A DNA stretch of 64,000 bases, taken from assembly GCF_007830435.1 (NCBI RefSeq), contig NZ_VLLC01000006.1, forward strand, positions 96,029 through 160,028, given 5' to 3'. The notes beneath the pieces were generated by a model. That model saw nothing but the letters and a program-made list of their open reading frames with translations, did not search any database and was not told where the DNA came from. Source of the stretch: Desulfobotulus alkaliphilus (GTDB lineage: Bacteria; Desulfobacterota; Desulfobacteria; Desulfobacterales; ASO4-4). The position numbers and the translations under genes were made by a program. Shown here one piece after another: positions 25,045-33,596 of this stretch; positions within the stretch are counted from its first letter, which is position 1, and each line of letters begins with the position of its first letter.

Positions 25045-26172
25045 TCAGGAAAGAAAACTCCACAAAACCCCGGCGGCAATGGCAGAACCGATTACCCCTG
25101 AAATATTGGGGGCCATGGCATGCATCAGCAGAAAATTACCGGGATCTTCCTCTTGGGCCACATGATGCACCACACGGGCGGAATCCGGCACGGCCGACAC
25201 TCCCGCAGCGCCAATCAGGGGGTTGATTTTGGTTTTCAGAAAAAGATTCATGAACTTGGCAAAAAGCAGACCACAGGCCGTTGCCACGGCAAAACTCGCC
25301 GCTCCCAGCACAAAAATCCCTATGCTTTTTGCATTGAGAAACACATCCGCCTGGGTGCTGGCCCCAACGGTTACCCCCAAAAGAATGGTCACCGTATCAA
25401 TGATCACCGTACGGGCTGCCACAGCCAGACGATCCGTGACCACGGCCTCCTTGAGGAGATTCCCCAGAAAAAGCATACCCAGCAGGGGAAGGGCCGCAGG
25501 GGCTATGAAACAGCACATGAGAAGCCCTGTAATGGGAAAGAGAATTTTCTCCCTCTGGGAAACCTTTCTCGGCTCTTCCATGCGGATGCGGCGTTCTTTT
25601 TTCGTGGTGAGCAGCTTCATGACGGGTGGCTGGATCACTGGCACCAGCGCCATATAGGAATAGGCGGCAATGGCAATGGGTCCGATGAGATCAGGGGCAA
25701 GCATGGACGTAAGGAAGATGGCCGTGGGGCCATCCGCACCACCGATAATGCCTATACTGGCTGCCTCAAATGGAGAAAATCCGATGGCCAGAGCACCAAG
25801 AAAGGTAAGAAAAATACCCGTCTGGGCCGCAGCCCCCAGCAGCATCAGGGAGGGTCTTGCCAGAAGGGTGGAAAAATCCGTCATGGCTCCGATGCCAAGG
25901 AAAATCAGGGGCGGATAAATGCCGTGGGTAACGCCCATATAAAGGTAACCCAGAACGGAGCCTTCTTCATAAATGCTCAGGCCCAGCCCATGGAAGACCG
26001 GGATATTTCCCATGAGAATGCCAAATCCGATGGGCACCAGCAAAAGGGGTTCATAGCGTTTGACGATCCCCAGATAAATAAATACAAGCCCCACACAGAT
26101 CATGAAAACATGGCGGATATCAACCATATAAAAGCCGGTATTGGTTAAAAAATCCTGCAGCAGCGGGATCAT
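25045..26172 (-). CDS. Sodium-pumping decarboxylase beta subunit (OadB/MmdB/GcdB family)
   Basis: A 375-residue integral membrane protein with about nine hydrophobic helices. Diagnostic motifs are GIYPPLIFLGIGAMTDFS, the ion-site loop GIIGGADGPTAIFL with its essential Asp, and NPLIGAAGVSAVPDSARVVH near the end. The beta subunit carries out carboxybiotin decarboxylation coupled to export of Na+ in oxaloacetate, methylmalonyl-CoA or glutaconyl-CoA decarboxylases. The length is normal for the family. It is the last gene of the minus-strand operon that starts at 30949, 46 bases after the gamma-like gene. Confidence 0.93.
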   Translation of the reverse strand: MIPLLQDFLTNTGFYMVDIRHVFMICVGLVFIYLGIVKRYEPLLLVPIGFGILMGNIPVFHGLGLSIYEEGSVLGYLYMGVTHGIYPPLIFLGIGAMTDFSTLLARPSLMLLGAAAQTGIFLTFLGALAIGFSPFEAASIGIIGGADGPTAIFLTSMLAPDLIGPIAIAAYSYMALVPVIQPPVMKLLTTKKERRIRMEEPRKVSQREKILFPITGLLMCCFIAPAALPLLGMLFLGNLLKEAVVTDRLAVAARTVIIDTVTILLGVTVGASTQADVFLNAKSIGIFVLGAASFAVATACGLLFAKFMNLFLKTKINPLIGAAGVSAVPDSARVVHHVAQEEDPGNFLLMHAMAPNISGVIGSAIAAGVLWSFLS

Positions 26173-26218
26173 GTCTCTTCTTTCATGGTCAGTCGTTTCT
26201 GGTGTTCCTGCCGCCCGA

Positions 26219-26716
26219 TCAGGCCGGCAGGGCTCTGGACCCCTTTTTTACCTGAGATTCTCCGCCTTCAAAAAGCCCTTCAAAGGCTGCCTTTTCCCAG
26301 ACATAAAAGCCTCTTCCATCGGGCTTCAGCACGCCGGTACGCACAAGGTCTGCCAGAATGGCATGGGAGCGGGCAATCCCCCTTTTTTCCGCCTGTTCCA
26401 GAAGGCCCGGCAGAGACAAGGGAGATCCCATCTTTTCCGCCAGAAGGGCGTAGCTGCCGCAGGCTTCCTGAAAACCCGCAAAGCCTTTCAGAGCCGGAGT
26501 TTCAGGCCGGTCAGAAACAGACGCCCCCTCCGTGACAGGCCCCCCCTTCTTTACGGACTTACGGTCTTTCCGGGCGTCAAAAAAGGCAAGGATGCGGTGC
26601 AGACGGGAAATGCTGAAGGCCAGAAGACTCAGACAGGTGAAAACAATAAGAATACCAAGAAAGGCCATTTCCCAGCCATTGTGGCTGGCAATGGCATCCA
26701 GACCGTACTCAGGCAT
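26219..26716 (-). CDS. Sodium-pump gamma-like subunit with extra C-terminal domain
   Basis: A 165-residue protein with an N-terminal transmembrane helix (MAFLGILIVFTCLSLLAFSI) and an OadG-like juxtamembrane stretch. A roughly 90-residue soluble domain follows with winged-helix-like features (GSPLSLPGLLEQAEKRGI, ILADLVRTGVLKPDG). OadG proteins hold the alpha and beta subunits together and are usually shorter. The C-terminal domain is unusual. The ATG at 26716 has GGGGGAGG just upstream. A longer frame starting at 26887 lies inside the neighbouring gene and is rejected. It overlaps the cNMP-binding gene by 8 bases. Confidence 0.65.
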   Translation of the reverse strand: MPEYGLDAIASHNGWEMAFLGILIVFTCLSLLAFSISRLHRILAFFDARKDRKSVKKGGPVTEGASVSDRPETPALKGFAGFQEACGSYALLAEKMGSPLSLPGLLEQAEKRGIARSHAILADLVRTGVLKPDGRGFYVWEKAAFEGLFEGGESQVKKGSRALPA

Positions 26717-27188
26717 CTTTCCTCCCCCTGCTGAAATCCTCTTCCACAAAAATTCTTCCGCTGTTTTTCTTCGCCTGCCTCTGGTGCAGATAGGCCTGAA
26801 TGCTGCGGTGAATCCTGTCCGCAAAACGGGGGTGTTCTTCCAGCATACGATCCCTGCCGGAACGGTAGAGGGCCATGAGGGAACCATCGGTCAGGGCAAG
26901 GGCTCTGGCCGTATAACGGCCCTGATTCAGCATGGCGTTCATGCCGATCACCTCGCCACTGCCATGGAGGGTAAAGGCACTTCCGTCGGGAAAGGCCATG
27001 AGATAGTCACCGGAGATGGTGATATAAAGGGTTTCTGCCCTTCTTCCCCAACGGATAATCTCCTCGCCTTCCCGCACCCGGAAAACCTGCATATAGGCCG
27101 CAAGGACTTCAAGGGATTCCGGACTGACCCGCTTTAAAAGGGGCAGGGTTTTCAGAATACGCACCATGGTATCAGAAAGCGTATGCAC
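26709..27188 (-). CDS. Cyclic-nucleotide-binding domain protein without output domain
   Basis: A 159-residue CRP/FNR-fold ligand-binding domain: LKTLPLLKRVSPESLEVLAA, VREGEEIIRWGRRAETLYIT, GSGEVIGMNAMLNQGRYTAR-type phosphate-binding cassette and a C-terminal helix. No helix-turn-helix follows. The usual cNMP Arg-Ala/Ser pair appears as YTARAL. The start is a GTG at 27188, 7 bases after AAGGAG. It is embedded between the alpha and gamma genes of the sodium pump, 11 bases after the alpha stop and overlapping gamma, so it may be a regulatory subunit. The ligand is unknown. Confidence 0.75.
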   Translation of the reverse strand: MHTLSDTMVRILKTLPLLKRVSPESLEVLAAYMQVFRVREGEEIIRWGRRAETLYITISGDYLMAFPDGSAFTLHGSGEVIGMNAMLNQGRYTARALALTDGSLMALYRSGRDRMLEEHPRFADRIHRSIQAYLHQRQAKKNSGRIFVEEDFSRGRKDA

Positions 27189-27199
27189 AAAAAATCTCC

Positions 27200-29143
27200 T
27201 TATCCGATACGGCAGAGAACCGCATCCTTGGCAACGGAATCCCCGCTTCGTACAGAGAGGGTCAGAATTACCCCTGAAACCGGAGCCACAAGGGCATTTT
27301 CCATTTTCATGGCCTCCAGAATCACCACGGTTTCTCCGGCTTTCACACTGTCCCCCTCCTTTTTCCGGAAGGAAACCACCATTCCGGGCATGGGCGCCAC
27401 AAGGGGAGTTCCCTCATCCCCATCATTTGCAGGGGCAGGAATGGAAGCCTGGGCTTTTTTGACGGGGCCTGCATCATCTGCTTCCCTGAGCGTCTTTTTT
27501 TCCGCAGCAGGCGGGGTCAGGGGAAAGGCATGGCGGATCACCGGAGCCCCTCCCACCTCGTCCACACCCACCTCATAATAGGTGTCGTCCACAAAGACAT
27601 TGAAGGTGCGGATATAGGGACTTTTTTCCGGCACTTTCTCAGGCTCTGTGATTTTATGCTCCCCTGCCAGAATCCGGATCATCCGCTCCCGTATTTTCAT
27701 GGCCTCTTCCAAGGTCCGGGGAAGGGTGTATTCCGGAGGCGTTTCCTTGCCGTATTTCCAGCGCAGAAAACGTTTACCTGTCACAGGAAAAAGGGCACAG
27801 AGCAGTTCATCTTCAATATCCGCAGCCAGCCCCCGCAACTCTTCCCGCACCCCCGGCAGTTCAGGCTTCAGGGCTTCTCCGGGCCGTTCCCGCAAAGGAC
27901 GCACACCCCTTGGATGGCCCTCAAGGGCTTTTTTTCTTAAGGCAGCGTCCAGGGGGCCGGGAGGCTCGCCGTGAAGGCCAGCGCAGAAATCCCTTATCTG
28001 GGAAGAAATCATACGGTAGGATTCCCCTTCCGTATCAAACAGCACATTGTTCACGGCCTGGGTTCCCAGAATGCGGATCAGGGGCCTGACCAGAGGCGGA
28101 TTGCCCAGATCCCTGCGCACCCTTTCCAGTTCTTTGAAAACCGCATCCAGCCTGTCTTCGGCCCCGGTTTCTTCCAGCTGACGCTTCAGGTCCGCTTCCA
28201 TGCCTCCGGGAAGGCTGTGGATCAGTGCCGTGGTGTCCATGGGTGTTGTGCTGCCGCCATAGAAATGCCAGTATTTGGGAAGAATTTCCTCTTCGCTGAG
28301 CCGGTTCAGAGGAGCGATTCTTTCAAGATCAAGGCCCGTATCCCGATCGCCTCCCTTCAGGGCTGCAATCAGGGGCTCCACGGCACCATGGCTGCTTCGC
28401 ATGGCAAAGGGAGCAAGGCAGGTGTCCGCACCGTCAGCGCCTGCCTCCACAGCGGCAAAAAGGGAAAGGGGACCAAAGCCTGCCGTGGCATGGGTATGAA
28501 TATGAAGGGGCAGAGATACGGCCGCTTTCAGACCCGCAACCAGTTTCCGGGCCTCTCCGGGCATGAGAAGCCCTGCCGTGTCTTTGATCAGCAGGGAATG
28601 GGCACCCATATTTTGCAGGGCAATGGCTTTTTTCACATAATATTCCAGCGTATACAGGCTTTCTTCCTCCGGAAAGGCTGCCGTCCGGCTGTAACAGATA
28701 CATCCCTGAAAATGGGCGCCTGCCTGTAAAACACTTTCTCCGGCAACCTGAAGATTGCGCAGATCATTCATGGGATCAAAGAGCCTGAAAACCCGTATTC
28801 CGTTCACATGGCTCCGCTCCACAAAGGCCCGGACCACATCATCCCCATAACAGCGTTCCCCCACAAGGTGCTGGCCCCTGAGCATGCAGGCCATGGGGGT
28901 TTTTGTGAAATACCGTTTCAGGCTGCGAATGCGCTCCCAGGGATCTTCATTCAACTCCCTGTGCATCACATCAAAGCCCGTTCCGCCCCAGACCTCCACG
29001 GCCCAGAAGCCCACATCATCCATCAGTGCTGCCATGCGTACCATATCCGCCGTACGGCCCCGTCCCGCATAAAGGCACTGAAAGCCATCCTGCAGGCTCA
29101 CATCACAGATCGCCAGAGGTTTCTGATTCATCACCGGTTCCAT
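27200..29143 (-). CDS. Carboxyltransferase-biotin carrier protein (OadA / PycB-like alpha subunit)
   Basis: A 647-residue protein. The N-terminal TIM-barrel carboxyltransferase domain has FRLFDPMNDLRNL, LLIKDTAGLLMPG with the active-site Lys, and metal ligands in LHIHTHATAGFG. A PYC/OADA helical domain is followed by a linker and a biotinyl domain with EAMKMEN (Lys613). Canonical family members read RDAHQ at the first metal-ligand strand; here the sequence is LQDGFQ, so Arg becomes Gln and His becomes Phe. It may decarboxylate oxaloacetate, act as the 5S-like part of a transcarboxylase, or serve mainly as biotin carrier for the MmdA-like subunit at 29396. AAGGAG precedes the ATG. Confidence 0.85.
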   Translation of the reverse strand: MEPVMNQKPLAICDVSLQDGFQCLYAGRGRTADMVRMAALMDDVGFWAVEVWGGTGFDVMHRELNEDPWERIRSLKRYFTKTPMACMLRGQHLVGERCYGDDVVRAFVERSHVNGIRVFRLFDPMNDLRNLQVAGESVLQAGAHFQGCICYSRTAAFPEEESLYTLEYYVKKAIALQNMGAHSLLIKDTAGLLMPGEARKLVAGLKAAVSLPLHIHTHATAGFGPLSLFAAVEAGADGADTCLAPFAMRSSHGAVEPLIAALKGGDRDTGLDLERIAPLNRLSEEEILPKYWHFYGGSTTPMDTTALIHSLPGGMEADLKRQLEETGAEDRLDAVFKELERVRRDLGNPPLVRPLIRILGTQAVNNVLFDTEGESYRMISSQIRDFCAGLHGEPPGPLDAALRKKALEGHPRGVRPLRERPGEALKPELPGVREELRGLAADIEDELLCALFPVTGKRFLRWKYGKETPPEYTLPRTLEEAMKIRERMIRILAGEHKITEPEKVPEKSPYIRTFNVFVDDTYYEVGVDEVGGAPVIRHAFPLTPPAAEKKTLREADDAGPVKKAQASIPAPANDGDEGTPLVAPMPGMVVSFRKKEGDSVKAGETVVILEAMKMENALVAPVSGVILTLSVRSGDSVAKDAVLCRIG

Positions 29144-29164
29144 GGTTCTCCTTAAAAATTACGG

Positions 29165-29362
29165 TCAGGATTTCCGCTGCATCCACTGAGCCGTCTGCAT
29201 CTGATCCATGCGTCCGGCCGTACTCCAGATATTTTTGGGCTGCTTTCCGGCAGCACGATGGGGACTGGCCCCCAGCCGCCGGAGAGCCGCCGCCTCTCCG
29301 TCCCGGATAAAGGCCATCACCGCTGCCATGGCCGCAGCCATCTTCTTCTGTTCTTCCATCAT
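29165..29362 (-). CDS. Small carboxylase-operon protein, 65 aa
   Basis: A 65-residue protein lying 33 bases after the carboxyltransferase gene and 21 bases before the biotin-carrier gene. It starts MEEQKKMAAAMAAVMAFI and ends with NIWSTAGRMDQMQ...WMQRKS. This pattern (short Ala-rich helix, then W-x-x-x-G-R) resembles small unnamed subunits in acyl-CoA carboxylase and sodium-pump operons. It is soluble with no signal peptide. The start is one of two adjacent ATGs (29362 or 29359) after AAGGA. Function unknown; an accessory subunit is inferred. Confidence 0.6.
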   Translation of the reverse strand: MMEEQKKMAAAMAAVMAFIRDGEAAALRRLGASPHRAAGKQPKNIWSTAGRMDQMQTAQWMQRKS

Positions 29363-29395
29363 GGGCAAAAATCCTTCAGATGAGGGTTTCCCACT

Positions 29396-30949
29396 TTACA
29401 AGGGGATATTACCATGCTTTCTGGCAGGCTTCTGCACCCGCTTGGAACCCAGGGCTTCCAGGGCACCAATGATACGGGGCCGGGTTTCCGAAGGCTGGAT
29501 CACCGCATCCACATAGCCTCTGGACGCAGCAATATAGGGGTTGGAAAAAAGAGCTTCGTAGGCCTCCTTTTTCTCCCGGCGGGTTCTGGCGGGGTCCGGT
29601 GCCTCCCTGATTTCCCTGCGATGGATGATATTGGCCGCACCTTCGGCTCCCATCACGGCAATTTCCGCCGTGGGCCAGGCAAAAACCATGTCTGCCCCCA
29701 GATGTTTGGAGCTCATGGCAATGTAGGCCCCGCCATAGGCCTTGCGGGTGATGAGCAGAATTTTAGGAACCGTGGCTTCCACATAACTCCAGAGGAGTTT
29801 GGCTCCGTGCCGGATGATGCCACCCCACTCCTGACTGCTGCCCGGAAGAAAACCCGGTACATCGGCAATGGTGATGAGGGGAATGTTAAAGGCATCGCAG
29901 AAGCGGATGAACCGGGCGGCCTTGTCCGAAGCATCAATGTCCAGACATCCCGCCATGACAGCAGGCTGGTTGGCAATCACACCGGTGCTTCTTCCGTTCA
30001 TGCGCACAAAGCCCGTCACAATATTGGGAGCAAAAAGGGGCTGGGTTTCAAACATCTCACCGCCATCGGCCAGAAGCTTTATCAGGGTGCGCACGTCATA
30101 GGCGGCATTGGCCGCATCGGGGATGAGGCTGTCCAAGGCCGGTTCCACCCGGAAGGGATCATCCCCCAGATCCTTTACCGGCGGATCTTCCATGTTGTTG
30201 GACGGAAAATAGGTGAGAAGCTCCCGGATGCCCTCAATGGCGGCCATATCCGAATCCACGGCAAAATGGGCCACCCCGCTTTTCACCGCATGGGTCATGG
30301 CCCCGCCAAGACTTTCAAAATCAATGACTTCACCGGTGACGGAACGGATCACGTCCGGACCCGTGATGAACATATAGCTGGAATCCTTCACCATGAAAAC
30401 CCAGTCCATCATGCCCGGAGAATAGACCGCCCCGCCTGCTGTGGGCCCCATGATGGCGCAGATCTGGGGAATGACGCCGGAAGCATCGGCATTACGGGTA
30501 AAAATCTCCCCGAAACCCGCCAGCGCATCCACCCCTTCCTGAATCCGGGCACCGCCGGAATCATTCATCCCCACCACGGGTGCTCCAGCCTTCAGGGCCA
30601 GATCCTGCACCTTGGTAATTTTTTTGGCATGCATTTCCCCAAGGCTGCCCCCCCTTGCGGTAAAATCCTGGGCATAGGCAAAGACGGGACGGCCATCCAC
30701 CAGACCGTGGCCTGTGATCACGCCATCTGCCGGGATAAAGGTATCTTCCATGCCAAAATGGGTACAGCGGTGGGTGACCAGAGCATCCAGTTCCTGGAAG
30801 GTGCCGGGATCGAAAAGGTGAAAAAGCCTCTCACGGGCCGTGAGTTTTCCCTTTTCCTGATGCTTGCGTACCGCATCTTCTCCACCCATTTTCAAAACTT
30901 CATTTTCACGGAGCTTCAGCTCACGCAGTTTTTCAACGGTACGGCTCAT
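29396..30949 (-). CDS. Acyl-CoA carboxyltransferase (MmdA / propionyl-CoA carboxylase beta-like)
   Basis: A 517-residue crotonase-fold carboxyltransferase. It has KLTARERLFHLFDPGTFQEL, the N-lobe oxyanion region MNDSGGARIQEGV, GPTAGGAVYSPGMMDW and the C-lobe KAYGGAYIAMSSKHLGAD with WPTAEIAVMGAEGA. The size is right for MmdA or the 12S transcarboxylase subunit, which transfer the carboxyl of (S)-methylmalonyl-CoA to biotin. First gene of the sodium-pump operon, with GGAGAA before its ATG. With the biotin carrier, beta and gamma genes it points to a Na+-exporting methylmalonyl-CoA decarboxylase or a coupled transcarboxylase, used in propionate metabolism. Confidence 0.9.
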   Translation of the reverse strand: MSRTVEKLRELKLRENEVLKMGGEDAVRKHQEKGKLTARERLFHLFDPGTFQELDALVTHRCTHFGMEDTFIPADGVITGHGLVDGRPVFAYAQDFTARGGSLGEMHAKKITKVQDLALKAGAPVVGMNDSGGARIQEGVDALAGFGEIFTRNADASGVIPQICAIMGPTAGGAVYSPGMMDWVFMVKDSSYMFITGPDVIRSVTGEVIDFESLGGAMTHAVKSGVAHFAVDSDMAAIEGIRELLTYFPSNNMEDPPVKDLGDDPFRVEPALDSLIPDAANAAYDVRTLIKLLADGGEMFETQPLFAPNIVTGFVRMNGRSTGVIANQPAVMAGCLDIDASDKAARFIRFCDAFNIPLITIADVPGFLPGSSQEWGGIIRHGAKLLWSYVEATVPKILLITRKAYGGAYIAMSSKHLGADMVFAWPTAEIAVMGAEGAANIIHRREIREAPDPARTRREKKEAYEALFSNPYIAASRGYVDAVIQPSETRPRIIGALEALGSKRVQKPARKHGNIPL

Positions 30950-31354
30950 ATATTCTCCGGATCAGATGATTTTGAAAGCTTTCTTCCCTAAGCCCGTCCG
31001 TACATACCATGACAAGGCTTCTGTCATCTACTGCATTCCAGCAAAAGCACAGAAGAAAAATGCATGGTTAAACCCGCCTCCCTGCAGGATCAGGAACCGG
31101 AACAGGGCATAAAGCAGAATATGTGCCATAATCAGCAAAACAAAAAAAGGAAAACCGGAGCAAAATGTCCGGGTAGGGCCTAAGCACCCAAAAAAATATG
31201 GATCATGCGCCCGTATTTTAAAAAAATGCGGCATGACAGGAAAGCCATCCCTCCCGGAACAACATACACAAAAAGTACAGACCCATGCCTTGCATGCACA
31301 GCCCAGCCCTTTGCGCCATTTATGACAGACCCTTGCTGCCCGATCTTTCCATAA
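30950..31354. other. Intergenic region upstream of the carboxylase operon
   Basis: No gene is supported. The stretch should hold the minus-strand promoter of the operon. Its left flank ends with TTCCATAA (31347-31354), one half of the target duplication of MITE copy B. Confidence 0.45.
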
Positions 31355-31564
31355 TCTGATTACTACCCTGACTCAGCCACAGTTTGCTGGTCAGATTGTT
31401 GCCAGGTCTATGGTGCGGGCTTTAACACGGGCAGGCGCAAGGCCTGTCCCTACGAATGGTTTTTACGACCCTGTTTTGTGTAGGGGCACCCTTTACGGGT
31501 GCCCGCCAACAATCGTACAATCTGGTCATGTAATTTCCATGGCTGAAAGAGAGTGGTAATCAGA
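31355..31564 (+). mobile_element. MITE-like element, copy B
   Basis: A 210-bp element, same family and orientation as the copy at 23831. It has 9-bp terminal inverted repeats TCTGATTAC (31355-31363) and GTAATCAGA (31556-31564), and a perfect 8-bp flanking duplication TTCCATAA (31347-31354 and 31565-31572). The interior carries the same GTAGGGGCACCCTTTACGGG palindromic block. Confidence 0.85.
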
Positions 31565-31730
31565 TTCCATAATGCCGGGAAAATCCACCACTTCAAAAGC
31601 GGACTGAGCCATGACGCAAGCCAAAAAAATCTTTGCCAAGACAAATAGTTTGTTTACAAAAAACAAACCTGTTCGATATCCTTATTTCTGACGTAAAAAC
31701 AGCCAATGCATTTCATAAGGATTTCAGACC

Positions 31731-32045
31731 ATGCCTTACAAAAGCTTTCTTTTTACCCTGATGCTTCTTGCTTCAGCCCCCCTTGCCCATGCCCACAGGG
31801 CCATGGTGCTGTGCAGTGACAACGGCGACAACACCATCACCTGTCAGGGTGGTTTTTCCGACGGCTCTTCCGCCGCAGGTGTGGCCATGCGCATTGAATC
31901 CACGGACAAGCGGGTGCTCATGCAGGGACGCATGGGCGAAGACTCCGAATTCACCTTTGAAAAACCCCGCATCCCCTTTGTGGTGGTCTTTGACGCAGGC
32001 GCCGACCACCGCGTCACCCTTCCCGGAAGGCAGATTTCCCGATAA
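31731..32045 (+). CDS. Small exported protein, NikL/DUF4198-like
   Basis: A 104-residue protein with a signal peptide (FLFTLMLLASAPLAHAH). The short beta-rich mature domain contains NTITCQGGFSDGSSAAGVAM and TFEKPRIPFVVVFDAGADHR. This resembles the small periplasmic NikL-like partners of nickel/cobalt transporters and the C-terminal domain of DUF4198 proteins. It holds two Cys that could form a disulfide. AAGGAT precedes the ATG. The stop overlaps the ABC ATPase start (TAATG), so it is the first gene of a four-gene membrane locus. A ligand- or metal-binding role is inferred. Confidence 0.55.
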   Translation: MPYKSFLFTLMLLASAPLAHAHRAMVLCSDNGDNTITCQGGFSDGSSAAGVAMRIESTDKRVLMQGRMGEDSEFTFEKPRIPFVVVFDAGADHRVTLPGRQISR

Positions 32046-32923
32046 TGAACGCCATCGAAGTACAAAACCTCTGCCACCGCTACAAGGGGAAAAGCGTTTA
32101 TGAGGATCTCAGCTTTTCCGTTCCCAGAGGCTCCGTATGCGGGCTTCTCGGCAAAAACGGTCAGGGCAAAACCACCCTTGTGAACATCCTCATGGGCTTT
32201 CTCAAACCCGTATCCGGCCGCTGTCTGGTCCTTGGAGAAAATTCCCACAACCTTTCTCCTTCCTTAAGAAAACGGGTGGGCCTTCTCCATGAAGGACATC
32301 AGGCCTATGAATTCATGACCATCGCCCAGACGGAAACCTTCTTTTCACGGTGGTATCCGGACTGGAACCGGGACATCTTCTATGACCTTGTGAACCGGAT
32401 GGGCCTTTCGCCCGGCCACAAGATCCGCCAGATGTCCTGTGGCCAGCGCTCTCAGGTGGTGCTGGGGGTAATCATGGCCCAGAACCCCGACCTCCTGATC
32501 CTCGATGACTACAGCATGGGGCTGGATGCGGGCTACCGCCGTCTTTTTCTGGATGTTCTCCACGACTTTGTGGCTGCCGGGGATAAAACCGTTTTTGTGA
32601 CCAGCCATATTGTTCAGGATTTAGAGCAGCTGGTGGACACCCTGCTGTTTCTGGATCAGGGCCGCATCACCCAAACCCCCCTCAAAGACTTCATGACCTC
32701 CTTTAAAAAATTCACCTTTACCGCAGAAAAGGGGCAGGTGCTCCAAAAAGATACGGTCATCACCGGCCTTGAGCAGCGGGGAAACCGGATCACCCTCTAC
32801 ACCTATGGGGAGATGGACGATCTGAAAAGCCACCTTGCGGGGCTTGGCATCCGCCCTAAAGATCTGCAACAAAGCCCCATGAGCCTTGAAGACGGCTTCA
32901 TCGGACTGATGGGAAAATACTGA
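32045..32923 (+). CDS. ABC transporter ATP-binding protein
   Basis: A 292-residue ATPase of the ABC-2/YtrB type. It has Walker A GLLGKNGQGKTTLVN and an atypical signature MSCGQRSQVVLG in place of LSGGQ. The Walker B reads LLILDDYSMGLD, with Asp in place of the usual catalytic Glu, and the switch His is in VFVTSHIVQDLEQL. A C-terminal extension of about 80 residues follows. It overlaps the upstream exported protein and is followed immediately by the membrane subunit, with which it should form an exporter or lipoprotein/metal handling complex. The substrate is unknown. Confidence 0.85.
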   Translation: MNAIEVQNLCHRYKGKSVYEDLSFSVPRGSVCGLLGKNGQGKTTLVNILMGFLKPVSGRCLVLGENSHNLSPSLRKRVGLLHEGHQAYEFMTIAQTETFFSRWYPDWNRDIFYDLVNRMGLSPGHKIRQMSCGQRSQVVLGVIMAQNPDLLILDDYSMGLDAGYRRLFLDVLHDFVAAGDKTVFVTSHIVQDLEQLVDTLLFLDQGRITQTPLKDFMTSFKKFTFTAEKGQVLQKDTVITGLEQRGNRITLYTYGEMDDLKSHLAGLGIRPKDLQQSPMSLEDGFIGLMGKY

Positions 32924-32924
32924 T

Positions 32925-33596
32925 ATGTGGCAATCTCTCTTTATGAAGGAGTGGCTCAAGCTCCGCTGGTACTTTACGGCGGCCTTTCTGGTTCATCTGG
33001 GCGCAGCCTTGAAAATCCTCCTCGATATCCGCCAGATCATCCTGATGGAGCACGGGGAAATGGTCTGGTATCAGGCCATTCACCTGCACACCCTTTTTTA
33101 TGGGCCCCTGCGTTATCTGCCCCTGATCACGGGCCTTGTGCTGGCGGCAGCCCAGTTCATGCCGGAAGTTTCCGGCCGGAGAATGCGGATTTCCCTGCAC
33201 CTTCCCATGGATCAGAACCGTATGCTTTTTTTATGTCTCCTTGCGGGTCTTTTCCACCTCGGAGTCCTTGCGGTGCTGGATCTGCTGCTCACGGCAGCAA
33301 TCCTTCTCTGGTATTTCCCCCACGAGCTGGCGCTGGCTTCTCTCCCCACCCTGTTGCCATGGATCAACGCCGGATTCATCGCCTATCTTGGGGCCGTGCA
33401 CCTTCTCCTTGAACCTTCCTGGCCCCGCAGGGTTTTTTATGCCCTTGTTTTCACGGCCCTTAGCTCCCTGCACTTTGCAGGCAGCGGCTATGGCTGGCTG
33501 ACACCGGCCCTGCCCTTTTTCCTGCTGCTTTCGCCGCTGGCCCTTCTGGGCGTTCTTGATACGGGCCGCAGATTCCGTCAGGGAGGTGTATCATGA
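32925..33596 (+). CDS. ABC-transporter-associated membrane protein
   Basis: A 223-residue polytopic protein with about six hydrophobic segments, starting MWQSLFMKEWLKLRWYF, a start typical of ABC-2-type permeases (cytoplasmic amphipathic stretch, then the first helix). It begins one base after the ATPase stop and overlaps the DUF4857-like gene by 4 bases. It is most likely the permease of the ATPase at 32045. No substrate-defining motif is visible. Confidence 0.7.
   Translation: MWQSLFMKEWLKLRWYFTAAFLVHLGAALKILLDIRQIILMEHGEMVWYQAIHLHTLFYGPLRYLPLITGLVLAAAQFMPEVSGRRMRISLHLPMDQNRMLFLCLLAGLFHLGVLAVLDLLLTAAILLWYFPHELALASLPTLLPWINAGFIAYLGAVHLLLEPSWPRRVFYALVFTALSSLHFAGSGYGWLTPALPFFLLLSPLALLGVLDTGRRFRQGGVS

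Noticed and set aside
25120..26148. Long plus-strand frame opposite the sodium-pump beta gene
   Set aside because: It is the antisense shadow of a clear OadB-family gene and its product is low-complexity and charged.
29414..30991. 525-codon plus-strand frame opposite the carboxyltransferase
   Set aside because: Antisense shadow of the MmdA-like gene; rich in His/Gly without domain signals.
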